20,422 nt of DNA from Rhodospirillaceae bacterium CCH5-H10 (GTDB lineage: Bacteria > Pseudomonadota > Alphaproteobacteria > Reyranellales > Reyranellaceae). A program made the position numbers and the translations under genes. The notes below the pieces were generated by a model. It saw nothing but the letters and a program-made list of their open reading frames with translations, did no database searches and had not been told where the DNA came from. Location: NCBI GenBank assembly GCA_001557035.1, contig LSKJ01000129.1, forward strand, positions 1 through 20,422. Direction: 5' to 3'. Every line of letters begins with the position of its first letter. Position 1 is the stretch's first letter. Below, piece by piece: positions 1-7,365 of the stretch.

Positions 1-170
1 GCTCGGGATGACAATGTGCGTGCAAATCGAGCCTGACCGACAAGGCACGCATTTTGTGAGTCGAACTCACAGCTGAATTGCAAAGTGTCGCTGCCGGTGC
101 AGGCGTTTTGCCGAGCCGCTTGACCATTTCCCCGGACAGCCCTGCCTGTGAAGGGGGAGGCAACTTGAAG
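1..170. other. Non-coding left edge with repeat remnant and small hairpin
   Basis: No convincing gene lies between the left edge and the stop codon of the deaminase gene at 171. Bases 1-12 (GCTCGGGATGAC) are the exact reverse complement of 20316-20327 near the other end of the window, where they belong to a palindromic intergenic repeat, so I read them as the tail of another repeat copy. Bases 55-71 form a perfect 7-bp stem with a 3-base loop (TGTGAGT / CGA / ACTCACA). This may help end the leftward transcript, but no T-run follows it on the minus strand. Confidence 0.5.
55..71 (-). terminator. Hairpin downstream of deaminase gene, possible weak terminator
   Basis: This is a perfect inverted repeat, TGTGAGT at 55-61 and ACTCACA at 65-71, with a three-base loop. 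It lies about 100 bases past the stop codon of the leftward deaminase gene. The leftward transcript would have an A-rich rather than U-rich stretch after the stem, so it is not a classical Rho-independent terminator. It could also be a protein site or a 3'-end stabiliser. Confidence 0.25.
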
Positions 171-1238
171 TCAGACCGGCATCGCCTTGTTGTCGTAGCC
201 GAATTCTTCGTCCAGCGCGGCGATCTGGCGGCGGAAGTCGATGCGCAGTCTCGCCTTGTCGCTCTCGTCGAGCCACGAGCCCTCGACCGAGTTCAGGCTG
301 AACATGCGCGCCTTGTCGGGGCCCCAGCCGATCGTCTCGAACAGCGTCGTGAAGCCGTGGCCGAGATTGGTGCCGAACATCGCCGGATCGTCGGTGTTGA
401 TCGTGACGTTGAGGCCGGCCTCGACCATGCGCCGGATGCGTTGCGGCCGGTGCGGGCGATTGTGCAGCAGGCTGGTCCAGGCGCAGGGCGTGAAGTAGAG
501 CCCGTCCTTGCGGGCTTCGCTCATCACGAAGTCGGAGGCCAGCATGTTGTAACCGTGGTCGATGCGGTCGCAGCGCAGCACGTCGCGGCAGATCAGGTAG
601 TTGGTCGGCGGCGCTTCCCGCGGCGTCAGGTAGTCCTCGCAGCAATGCGCGGTGCAGCGCAGCCCGCCCTTGCGCGCGCGCGCATAGGCCTCGGCGAAGA
701 TGGCGGGCGGGCCGACGCTCTCGTTGCCGTCGAGTCCGATGCCGATCACCAGTTCATGCGGGTTTGCCAGCGCGGTCTCGACGATCTCGACGGCCTGGGC
801 GGGCGAATTGATCGATCGGTCGATGCAGCAGATCAGCCGGGCCGAAATGCCGAAGTCGCGGCCCACGCGCTCGATGCCGTCGGCCATGCCCGCCACCATC
901 GACGGATAGTCGATGCCGTTGGGATAGAAGTAGTCGGGATTGAAGAAGAACTCGACGTGCCGCAGGTTGCCGTCGCGGCTCGCATCCTCGCAATATTCGT
1001 AGACCGCGCGGCTGAAATCGTCCTGCGTCCGCAGCACCAGCGCGGAGAGGCGCAGGATCTCGAGGAAGCCGTCGAAGTTGGGCCACTGGTAGAGCTGCTC
1101 GGCCGGCCGCGGCAGCGGCAGGCCGTACTTCTTCGCCAGCTCGGCGACCGTCGTTGCGCGCAGCGTGCCGGCGATGTGGCAGTGCAGCTCGGCCTTGGGG
1201 ATGCGCCGCAGGTACTCGTCGGCAACCGCTTTCGCCAT
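171..1238 (-). CDS. Adenosine deaminase family metal-dependent hydrolase
   Basis: 355-residue cytoplasmic amidohydrolase of the adenosine/adenine deaminase family, which removes the 6-amino group of purines using one metal ion. All key positions can be seen: HxH at residues 19-21 (ELHCHIAGT), GLDGNE near 168-173, H198 with E201 in TAHCCE, H228 in RIDHG, and the D283-D284 pair in NTDDP. The usual motif HAGE is here HCCE: metal ligand and catalytic glutamate are kept but two cysteines lie between them. The open frame runs further upstream, but that part overlaps the preceding gene out of frame. The ATG at 1238 is chosen because GAGGA sits just upstream, overlapping the neighbour's stop, and the family alignment begins there. 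It follows the ABC solute-binding gene by 11 bases, so they are probably one operon. The family call is firm. The exact substrate (adenosine, adenine or another aminopurine) is not shown by the sequence. Confidence 0.87.
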   Translation of the reverse strand: MAKAVADEYLRRIPKAELHCHIAGTLRATTVAELAKKYGLPLPRPAEQLYQWPNFDGFLEILRLSALVLRTQDDFSRAVYEYCEDASRDGNLRHVEFFFNPDYFYPNGIDYPSMVAGMADGIERVGRDFGISARLICCIDRSINSPAQAVEIVETALANPHELVIGIGLDGNESVGPPAIFAEAYARARKGGLRCTAHCCEDYLTPREAPPTNYLICRDVLRCDRIDHGYNMLASDFVMSEARKDGLYFTPCAWTSLLHNRPHRPQRIRRMVEAGLNVTINTDDPAMFGTNLGHGFTTLFETIGWGPDKARMFSLNSVEGSWLDESDKARLRIDFRRQIAALDEEFGYDNKAMPV

Positions 1239-1249
1239 GGCGGCGATCC

Positions 1250-2821
1250 TCACTTCTTCTCGATGTTGTAGAGCAGCATCACCGGCGACTTCAGCACGCC
1301 TTCGAGATTGTTGCGCCAGGCCGACGGCGTCGTGAACTGCGCCAGCGGCAGATACAGCACCTGCTCGAAGGCGCGCGCCTGGATCTCGCTGGCAATCGTC
1401 TTGCGCGCGGCTTCGCCGGACGCGGTCGCGAACTTGAGCCGCAGCTCGTCGGTCTTCTCGTCCTTCGGCCAGCCCCACGCCGCGGCGGGCGGCCCCGAGG
1501 CGACGAGGAACGGGTTGCTGAGCGGGTTGCCCTGGTCGGGCACCGAGTTCGTCGTGTGGGCGAGGTTCCAGCCGCCCTTGTCGACCGGGCCGGTGTTGAG
1601 CCGGCGCGTGGCGAAGGTCTGGAAGTCCATGGACACCATGTCGACCTTGAAGCCGAGGTCGACCAGGATCTGCCGCGTGACGTTGCCCAGCGCCGCGATG
1701 CCCGGCGCATTGGCGACGTGCAGCATCACCAGCGGCCTGGACATGTCGACATTGGCGTCCTTCAGCATCGCCTTGGCGGCGGCCATGTCGAAGGAGGGGA
1801 TGCCGTCCTTGCTCTCGTAGGGCATGCCGCAGCCGAACATGGCAGCGCAGTCGGTGGCGAACTTCGGATCGCCGGCGACGACCGCGGCATACATCGACCG
1901 ATCGACCGCACGGGCAATCGCCTGCCGCACCTTCAGATTGTCGAACGGCGGCTGCAGGTGGTTCATGCGCATGATCGCCTGGAAGCCGAACTTGCTCACG
2001 ACTTCCGCCTTGGCGCCGGACTTGGCGTCGAACAGCGGCAGCAGGTCGGCCGGCACGCGCTCGAGATAGTCGACCTCGCCGCGCGCGAGCGCGCTCACCT
2101 GGGTCTGCGCGTCCGGCATGCCCAGCATCTCGACGCGCTCCATCTTCGCGAGCTTGGCCCCCGACGCCCAGTTGGGCGGCTCGCTGCGCGGCTTGTAGTC
2201 GGCAAACTTGTCGAGGACGATCTTCACGCCCGGTTCATGCAGGTCGGCGCGGAACTTGTAGGGGCCGGAGCCCACGATCTCCTTCACCTGCTCGCTGCCC
2301 GGCGTCTTCGCGATCCGCTCCGGCATCATGAACGGCACCGGCGCGCCGATCTTGGCCAGGCTGTCGAGCACCAGCCCGTAGGGCTCCTTCAGCACCAGCC
2401 TGATCGTGTTGGCGTCGGTCGCTTCCAGCGAGGCGGTGAACCTGGCCAGCGTCTGCCCCATGCTGTCGCGCGACGCCCAGCGCTGGATCGAGGCAACGCA
2501 GTCCGCCGCCGTCACCGGCTGGCCGTCGTGCCATTTCAGGCCGGGCCGCAGCACGAAGGAGTAGGTGAGCTTGTCGGCGCTGATCGTGTAGCTCTCGACC
2601 ATCTGCGGCTTGGGCTCGAACTTGTCGTCGACCGCGAACAGCGTGTCGTAGATCAGGTAGCCCAGATCGCGCGTCGTGAACGACGTCGTGAAATGCGGGT
2701 CGAGCACGCGGCTCAGCGTCTCGGGCGCCACCTTGAGCGTCGACTGCGCCTGCACAGGCAGGGCGGCAAGAAGGGCGGAGGCGGTCAGCGCGGCCAGGGG
2801 CCAGGAGCGAAAATGGGTCAT
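1250..2821 (-). CDS. ABC transporter family-5 solute-binding protein (peptide/dipeptide type)
   Basis: 523-residue periplasmic binding protein of the SBP_bac_5 (DppA/OppA-like) family, which captures peptides, nickel, opines or other solutes for an ABC importer. The N-terminus is a clear Sec signal peptide (basic start, then a run of Leu/Ala, probable cleavage after VQA near residue 25). The family hallmark is a segment near residues 92-108 containing LRPGLKWHDGQPVTAADCV. The ATG at 2821 is preferred over one 14 codons upstream because GAGGAA lies 8 bases before it and the signal peptide begins there. No permease or ATPase gene is visible, so it is an orphan unless the partners lie outside the window. 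It is co-directional with the deaminase gene 11 bases downstream, which hints at a nucleoside- or aminopurine-related ligand, but that is inference only. Confidence 0.88.
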   Translation of the reverse strand: MTHFRSWPLAALTASALLAALPVQAQSTLKVAPETLSRVLDPHFTTSFTTRDLGYLIYDTLFAVDDKFEPKPQMVESYTISADKLTYSFVLRPGLKWHDGQPVTAADCVASIQRWASRDSMGQTLARFTASLEATDANTIRLVLKEPYGLVLDSLAKIGAPVPFMMPERIAKTPGSEQVKEIVGSGPYKFRADLHEPGVKIVLDKFADYKPRSEPPNWASGAKLAKMERVEMLGMPDAQTQVSALARGEVDYLERVPADLLPLFDAKSGAKAEVVSKFGFQAIMRMNHLQPPFDNLKVRQAIARAVDRSMYAAVVAGDPKFATDCAAMFGCGMPYESKDGIPSFDMAAAKAMLKDANVDMSRPLVMLHVANAPGIAALGNVTRQILVDLGFKVDMVSMDFQTFATRRLNTGPVDKGGWNLAHTTNSVPDQGNPLSNPFLVASGPPAAAWGWPKDEKTDELRLKFATASGEAARKTIASEIQARAFEQVLYLPLAQFTTPSAWRNNLEGVLKSPVMLLYNIEKK

Positions 2822-2978
2822 GCAATGGTTCCTCGATTCGGAAGCCGGTAGTGCACGCGTCATGCCACGTACGCCGTCCCGTTCGGCCCGTCAGCATGAC
2901 GGGCGCGCCGCGGTGCTGAAAAGCGCTAGTTTCGGGACGGAGTGTGCGGATTTTTCGTACGGTCGGCCCGCCGCCGCA
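2822..2978. other. Intergenic region upstream of the binding-protein gene
   Basis: These 157 bases separate the end of the LysR gene from the start of the binding-protein gene and probably hold the latter's promoter. A hairpin with a 7-bp stem (GCCCGTC at 2886-2892, GACGGGC at 2898-2904) has a 5-base loop and could end the LysR operon or act as a protein site. No T-run follows on either strand. I could not pick a convincing -35/-10 pair. Confidence 0.4.
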
Positions 2979-3947
2979 TCAGGGGCGACCGCGTCCGGCC
3001 TTTGTCGCGCCGACTTCGCGCAGGCTACCGGTCCAGGCGCGCCGCGCCGGCAGGCCCTGCAACTCGTCCCTCAGGAATTCCGCCAGCATGGAAGCGACAG
3101 GGGAGGGTTTGGCGTGGCGCGGCGCGATCAACGAGAGGTGGGAGCCGCGCACGTGGCGGTCCGCCAGCGGGATATGCACCAGATCGCGGTCCGCGAAGTC
3201 GGCGCCGATGTCGGGCAGGCTGAGCAGCGCGATCTGCCTGTGCTCGCGGACCAGCATCTTCATTACCTCGACGGAGTTGGTCGTGACGACGCCCGCGAAG
3301 TGCACCTTGGCCCGTTCCAGCGCGGTTTCGAGGATGCGCCGCGAGGTGAGCGACGAATCGGGAAAGACGAAGCTGTGGTTGGCGCATTCGGCTAGGCGGA
3401 TCGACTTGCGACCGGCCAGCGGATGGTCGCGCGCCACGACGATGCCGGAGCTGGGCTGGATGGTCGCCAGGACGCGGATTTCCGGCAGCTTCGGCACGGC
3501 ATAGCAGATCGCGAGATCGAGCTTGCCCGCGACCAGACGATCGACGATCTCCGCCGTGCCCCCCATCAGCACGTCGAGCGACACCAGCGACTGGCGTTCG
3601 CGCATGTGGGTCATCAGGCGCGATACGACCGTGCGCGAGAAGCTTTCCATCAGGCCGAGGGAGGCATGGCCACGCACCATGCTGCGGAGCTGGCCGATAT
3701 GCTGCACCAGCTTCGCATGGTCGTGCTGCCAGCGCTGGATCTCCGCCGCCACCATCTGGCCGGCCGGCGTCAGCCGCATGCCGCGCGGCAGGCGCTCGAA
3801 CAGCGCCGCGCCGTATTCCGCCTCGAGGTTCAGGATCTGCCGGTTGACCGCCGAGGGCGAGAGGTTGAGCCGCGTCGCCGCGCGCCGGATCGAGCCCGTC
3901 TCCGCCACGACGAGCAGCCACGAGGCCGACGGCGCGATGATCGGCAT
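2979..3947 (-). CDS. LysR-family transcriptional regulator
   Basis: 322-residue DNA-binding regulator. Residues about 5-65 form the winged helix-turn-helix: the segment ETGSIRRAATRLNLSPSAVN and then LEAEYGAALFERLPRGMRLTPAG match the LysR pattern closely. A co-inducer-binding domain of the periplasmic-binding-protein fold follows (about 90-300), with the typical GTAEIVDRLVAGKLDLAI stretch. The ATG at 3947 is 7 bases past the stop of the aminotransferase-like gene, so this is the third gene of a leftward operon rather than the usual divergent LysR arrangement. Its C-terminal tail after residue 300 is Arg/Ala/Gly-rich and probably disordered. The effector and targets are unknown. Likely candidates are its own operon and the binding-protein gene just downstream. 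Confidence 0.9.
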   Translation of the reverse strand: MPIIAPSASWLLVVAETGSIRRAATRLNLSPSAVNRQILNLEAEYGAALFERLPRGMRLTPAGQMVAAEIQRWQHDHAKLVQHIGQLRSMVRGHASLGLMESFSRTVVSRLMTHMRERQSLVSLDVLMGGTAEIVDRLVAGKLDLAICYAVPKLPEIRVLATIQPSSGIVVARDHPLAGRKSIRLAECANHSFVFPDSSLTSRRILETALERAKVHFAGVVTTNSVEVMKMLVREHRQIALLSLPDIGADFADRDLVHIPLADRHVRGSHLSLIAPRHAKPSPVASMLAEFLRDELQGLPARRAWTGSLREVGATKAGRGRP

Positions 3948-3954
3948 GCGCCGC

Positions 3955-5136
3955 CTAGCCGGCCACCAGCGGCCGCAACGCCGTGACGAAGCGGTCGAGT
4001 TCCTCCTCGGTGTTGTAGACGTGGACCGAGGCGCGCATCACGTCCTTCAGGCCGCGGCCCTTGAGGTCGAGCCGCGAGGAGAACTGCGTCGACACCGAGA
4101 CGTTGATGCGCTGCTCGCGCAGCTGCTGCTTCAGTGCCGGGTGATCCTTGCCCTCGACGGCGAAGGTCACGATCGCGCCCTTGGTGACGCCGAGGTCGGT
4201 CAGGGTCACGCCCTTCACCGTCGCGAGGCGCGTCCGCAAGCCATCGGCCAGTTCGCGCAGGCGCGCCCAGATGGCCGGCATGCCCAGCTCGTTGCACTGG
4301 TCGGCCGCGACCTTGAGGCCGATCACGCCGGCGAAGTAGCGCTCCCAGTTCTCGAAGCGCTTGGCGTCCGGCATCACCGTGTAGTCGTTGTCGCCTGACC
4401 AGCGGGCGGCGTGGTTGTCGAGGAAGATCGGCTCGATCTGCGCGGTGCTGCGCTGGCGGGCGTAGAGGAAGCCCGTGCCGCGCGGCCCGCGCATGTACTT
4501 GCGTCCCGTTGCCGACAGGAAGTCGCAGCCGATCTTCTTCACGTCGATCGGCATCATGCCGACCGACTGGCAGGCATCGAGCAGGTAGAGGATGCCGGCA
4601 TCGTTCACGATCTTGCCGACCGCCTCGGCCGGCTGCACCAGCCCGCCCTGGGTCGGGATGTGCGAGATCGACACCAGCTTGGTGCGCTTGTCGATGGCGC
4701 GCTCCAGCGCGGCGAGGTCGATCTGGCCGTGCTTGTCATCGGGAATTACGACGATCTCGGCGCCGGTCTTCTTCGCCACCTGAAGGTAGGAGATGTAGTT
4801 CGACGAATACTCGCTGACGCAGGTGAGGATGCGGTCGCCGGGCTTGAAGTCGAGCGAATAGAAGGCGAGGTCCCAGCCACGCGTGGCGTTCTCGACATAG
4901 GCGATCTCGCCGGGCTCGGCGCCGATCAGCGTCGCGATCGAGGGGTAGAGACCGTCGAGTACGGGCCGCGCCCGGTCGGCCGCCTCGTAGCCGCCGATCT
5001 CGGCCTCCAGCCGCAGATGGTCGAGCGTGGCGTCGAGGGTGCGACGGCTGGGCAGCGAGGAGCCGGCCGCGTTGAGATGCAGTACGTGCGCGCAGCCCGG
5101 CGTCTCGGCGCGGATCCGGTCGATGTCGAGACTCAT
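3955..5136 (-). CDS. Class V aminotransferase-fold PLP-dependent enzyme
   Basis: 393-residue cytoplasmic PLP enzyme of the class V (isopenicillin-N-epimerase / cysteine-desulfurase-like) group. Landmarks are H159 in SISHI, D187 and Q190 in LLDACQSVG (cofactor ring contacts), and the Schiff-base lysine K213 in ATGRKYMRGPRGTGFLYAR. The region where cysteine desulfurases carry their catalytic cysteine (around VSTQFSSRLDLKGRG) has no cysteine, so a desulfurase role is unlikely and an epimerase, lyase or aminotransferase is more probable. The start codon lies 1 base after the stop of the preceding CMD-family gene, with AGGGGAAG inside that gene as ribosome-binding site, so the two are translationally coupled. 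The substrate cannot be told from sequence. The operon partner and LysR suggest amino- or aromatic-acid catabolism, but this is inference. Confidence 0.85.
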   Translation of the reverse strand: MSLDIDRIRAETPGCAHVLHLNAAGSSLPSRRTLDATLDHLRLEAEIGGYEAADRARPVLDGLYPSIATLIGAEPGEIAYVENATRGWDLAFYSLDFKPGDRILTCVSEYSSNYISYLQVAKKTGAEIVVIPDDKHGQIDLAALERAIDKRTKLVSISHIPTQGGLVQPAEAVGKIVNDAGILYLLDACQSVGMMPIDVKKIGCDFLSATGRKYMRGPRGTGFLYARQRSTAQIEPIFLDNHAARWSGDNDYTVMPDAKRFENWERYFAGVIGLKVAADQCNELGMPAIWARLRELADGLRTRLATVKGVTLTDLGVTKGAIVTFAVEGKDHPALKQQLREQRINVSVSTQFSSRLDLKGRGLKDVMRASVHVYNTEEELDRFVTALRPLVAG

Positions 5137-5137
5137 G

Positions 5138-5533
5138 TCAGAACTTCCCCTGTTCCTTCAGCACTTCCTCGGCGACGCGCAGCGCGTCGATGGCGGCGGG
5201 AAAGCCGCAATAGGCGATGGCGTGGGTGAAGATCTCGCGCAGCTCGACCTTGGTGCAACCGTTGTTCAGCGCGCCGACGAGATGAATCTTCAGCTCGTGA
5301 GGGCGGTTCAGGGCGCAGAGCATGGCGATGGTGATCATGCTGCGCTGCTTGCGGTCGAGCCCGTCGCGGGTCCACAGCGAGGCATAGGCGAATTCCTCGG
5401 AGAAGGCGCGGACCGGACCCCAGAAATCGTTGTTGGTCGCGTCGCGCTTGGCGAGATAGGATTCGCCCAGAACCTCGGACAGGACCTTCCGTCCTGCATC
5501 GCTGAGCGTCTTGTGAGCCTGTTCTTCGGACAT
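5138..5533 (-). CDS. Carboxymuconolactone decarboxylase family protein (PcaC-like)
   Basis: 131-residue, all-helical small protein of the CMD family. The stretch RKQRSMITIAMLCALNRPHELKIH (residues 61-84), then GALNNGCTKVELREIFTHAIAYCGFPAAIDALRVAEEV (87-124), closely resembles gamma-carboxymuconolactone decarboxylase (PcaC) of the protocatechuate branch of the beta-ketoadipate pathway. It lacks the CxxC of AhpD-type peroxidase helpers. No other pca gene is present here, so the actual reaction may differ. The ATG at 5533 has a near-perfect AGGAGGA ribosome-binding site. An upstream extension of the frame overlaps the divergent metallopeptidase gene and is not supported. It is the first gene of a leftward operon with the PLP enzyme and the LysR regulator. 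Its start codon shares two bases with the start of the divergent plus-strand gene. Confidence 0.85.
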   Translation of the reverse strand: MSEEQAHKTLSDAGRKVLSEVLGESYLAKRDATNNDFWGPVRAFSEEFAYASLWTRDGLDRKQRSMITIAMLCALNRPHELKIHLVGALNNGCTKVELREIFTHAIAYCGFPAAIDALRVAEEVLKEQGKF

Positions 5534-6281
5534 GTCGCCTTCCTCCTGGTTCAGTCGTTTCCTGCCTAAAGCGGCGCCGGAGCCCGAGCAACTGACCATT
5601 GCTCATGCAGGCGATACGCTGCCCGTGACCTTCGTCCGCAACGCCCGCGCCCGCCGTGCCTCGTTGCGCGTCGATCCGGCCAACCGGCGGATCGTGCTGA
5701 CCGCGCCGCTGCGCATGGCGCGCGGCACCGCGGTGGGTTTCGCCGAGGCGCAGGCCGGCTGGATCGCCGCGCGGCTCGGCCGCCTGCCCGAGCGGCGGCC
5801 CTTCGTAGACGGCGCCGAGATCCCGCTGTTCGGGGTGCCGCACCGCGTGCGCCACCGTCCCGACGCGCGCGGCACGGTGTGGCGCGAGGACGGCGAGATC
5901 CATGTCGCGGGCCGGGCCGAGCATCTGCCGCGCCGTCTCAGGGACTGGCTGACGGCCGAACTGCGCGAGCGGCTGGTGCCGCTGGTCCACGCCAAGGCTG
6001 CGCGCGCGGAACGGTCGGTGAAGCGCATCACGGTGCGCGACACCCGCTCGCGCTGGGGAAGCTGCGGGCCGGATGCCGCGATGTCCTTCTCGTGGCGGCT
6101 GGTCTTCGCGCCGCCCGAGGTGCTCGACTATCTGGCGGCGCACGAGGCCGCGCATCTCGTCCATCTCAACCACGGACCGCGCTTCTGGGCGCTGGCACGC
6201 GCGCTGTGCGACGGGCCGATCGAAGGCCCGCAGGCCTGGCTCAAGAAGAACGGCGAGACCTTGCTGCAGTACGGCGCCTGA
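5532..6281 (+). CDS. YgjP/DUF45-type zinc metallopeptidase (M48-like)
   Basis: 249-residue soluble protein. The C-terminal half carries the gluzincin signature HEAAHLVHLNHGPRFW, in which H204, E205 and H208 form HExxH and H214 is the probable third zinc ligand. Just upstream is the conserved family segment TRSRWGSC (171-178). The N-terminal half, starting near residue 22, has the family's VTFVRNARARRASLRVDP strand region. This is the YgjP-like family often annotated as M48 metal-dependent hydrolase, with no well-established substrate. The ATG at 5532 overlaps the start codon of the divergent CMD-family gene (the four bases CATG serve both). No good Shine-Dalgarno precedes it, so the true start could be an alternative codon slightly downstream, but none is better supported. 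The methyltransferase gene follows after 68 bases. Confidence 0.85.
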   Translation: MSPSSWFSRFLPKAAPEPEQLTIAHAGDTLPVTFVRNARARRASLRVDPANRRIVLTAPLRMARGTAVGFAEAQAGWIAARLGRLPERRPFVDGAEIPLFGVPHRVRHRPDARGTVWREDGEIHVAGRAEHLPRRLRDWLTAELRERLVPLVHAKAARAERSVKRITVRDTRSRWGSCGPDAAMSFSWRLVFAPPEVLDYLAAHEAAHLVHLNHGPRFWALARALCDGPIEGPQAWLKKNGETLLQYGA

Positions 6282-6349
6282 CCGGTGGCCCGGCCCGGTG
6301 CGGGGCAGTACACTTCATCGACAGGGCAGGGAAGGTCGACGGTCCAAAG

Positions 6350-7228
6350 GTGTTGAGATCTCTAATCGCGGTCGGCCGTACGTTCGCCGCCCATCCGATG
6401 ACGCGCGACAACCAGCTCGGCGCGTGGATGCGGTTCGCCGGCTGGCATCTGAGGAGCCGTCTCCGTCCCGAGGTCGTGATGCCGTGGATCGGCGGCCAGC
6501 GACTGGTCGTGCGCCGTGGCATGACCGGCGCGACCGGCAATCTCTATTTCGGCCTGCACGAGTTCATGAGCATGGGACTCGTCCTGCACTTCCTGCGCGA
6601 AGGCGACCTGTTCCTCGATGCCGGCGCCAATGTCGGCACCTACACGGTGCTGGCCTCCGGCGTCTGTCGCGCGAACACCATCGCGATCGAGGCCGATCCC
6701 GGCACCGCCCGCGACCTCGCGCGCAACGTCGAGATCAACGGGCTGCAGTCGCTGGTGACGATCCGCGAACTGGCGCTCGGGCCCACCGAGGGCAAGGTGA
6801 TGTTCACCACCGGCCTCGGCGCCATGAACCAGGTCGTGTCGGAGCATCGCGAAGGCATACGGATCGTCCCGCAGAAGACGCTCGACCATGTGGTGGGCGA
6901 TGCAGAGCCGGCGCTGCTGAAGCTCGACGTCGAGAAGTACGAGGACCAGGTGCTGCAGGGATCGATCGGCGTGCTGAAGAAGCCCAGCCTCAAGATCGTG
7001 GCCCTCGAAGCCACGTCCGACTGGTCGATCAAGCTGTTTGCCGCTCTCGGCTTCGAGCGTGCCTTCTACGATCCCTTCACACGCATCCTTCAGCGCGAAC
7101 CCAACAAGCTCGCCTTCTCCGACGGCAAGTGGACCCGCTCCAACGAGTTCTTCGTGCGCGACTGGCCTTTCGTCGCGGAGCGGCTGAAGTCGGCGAAGCC
7201 TGTCACGGTGCTGGGGAAAAGCTTCTGA
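6350..7228 (+). CDS. FkbM-family SAM-dependent methyltransferase
   Basis: About 292 residues if the GTG at 6350 is the start. The core is a Rossmann-type methyltransferase: motif I is DLFLDAGANVGTYTV (86-100), the acidic end of beta-2 is AIEADP (112-117), and LLKLDVEKYEDQVLQG (189-204) is the typical FkbM motif. These enzymes mostly O-methylate sugars or polyketide hydroxyls. The target here is unknown, and no glycosyltransferase or polysaccharide cluster lies nearby. The frame is open far upstream, but that part overlaps the metallopeptidase gene and is a shadow. Start choice is uncertain: GTG 6350, TTG 6353 or ATG 6398 are all in frame. Conserved-looking sequence (RTFAAHPMTRDNQLGAW) begins between the first two and the last, which favours an early start. 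A repeat-rich convergent region follows. Confidence 0.85.
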   Translation: MLRSLIAVGRTFAAHPMTRDNQLGAWMRFAGWHLRSRLRPEVVMPWIGGQRLVVRRGMTGATGNLYFGLHEFMSMGLVLHFLREGDLFLDAGANVGTYTVLASGVCRANTIAIEADPGTARDLARNVEINGLQSLVTIRELALGPTEGKVMFTTGLGAMNQVVSEHREGIRIVPQKTLDHVVGDAEPALLKLDVEKYEDQVLQGSIGVLKKPSLKIVALEATSDWSIKLFAALGFERAFYDPFTRILQREPNKLAFSDGKWTRSNEFFVRDWPFVAERLKSAKPVTVLGKSF

Positions 7229-7236
7229 TTTTCTTT

Positions 7237-7348
7237 CCTCCCCGTCATACGGGGGAGGTGGCCGAAGGCCGGAGGGGGAGGGCCTCAGTCGAGGCGTTCA
7301 CCGGGTGACTTTCCCCCTCCTGTATCCTCCCCCGTATGACGGGGGAGG
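7237..7348. repeat. Stem-rich inverted repeat between convergent genes
   Basis: Bases 7237-7258 (CCTCCCCGTCATAC then GGGGGAGG) and 7326-7348 are inverted copies of each other, differing by one inserted G, and each is itself nearly palindromic. A second inner pair is GGAGGGGGA at 7271-7279 with TCCCCCTCC at 7312-7320. Smaller stems (GGCC-GAA-GGCC at 7260-7270, CCTC-AGTC-GAGG at 7283-7294) lie between. The whole element can fold into a long branched structure on either strand. It sits between the 3' ends of two convergent genes, so it may stop transcription from both sides. Its form recalls dispersed intergenic palindromic repeats seen in many alphaproteobacteria, which a genome search would confirm. 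Confidence 0.8.
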
Positions 7349-7365
7349 AGCATTGAGCGGCGTCC

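Noticed and set aside
55..71. tRNA T-arm-like sequence (GTTCGAC inside a short stem)
   Set aside because: The stem-loop geometry is wrong for a T arm, and no acceptor, anticodon or D arm can be built around it.
1239..1478. N-terminal extension of the deaminase frame
   Set aside because: It overlaps the binding-protein gene in another frame. The good ribosome-binding site and the family start both point to 1238.
1154..2851. Long plus-strand open frame opposite the ABC binding-protein gene
   Set aside because: The translation is Arg/His/Leu/Gly-rich with no domain pattern, while the minus strand encodes a clear binding protein with a signal peptide.
3955..5136. Cysteine desulfurase (SufS/IscS) identity for the PLP enzyme
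   Set aside because: No cysteine is present in the expected catalytic loop, and no suf or isc gene is nearby.
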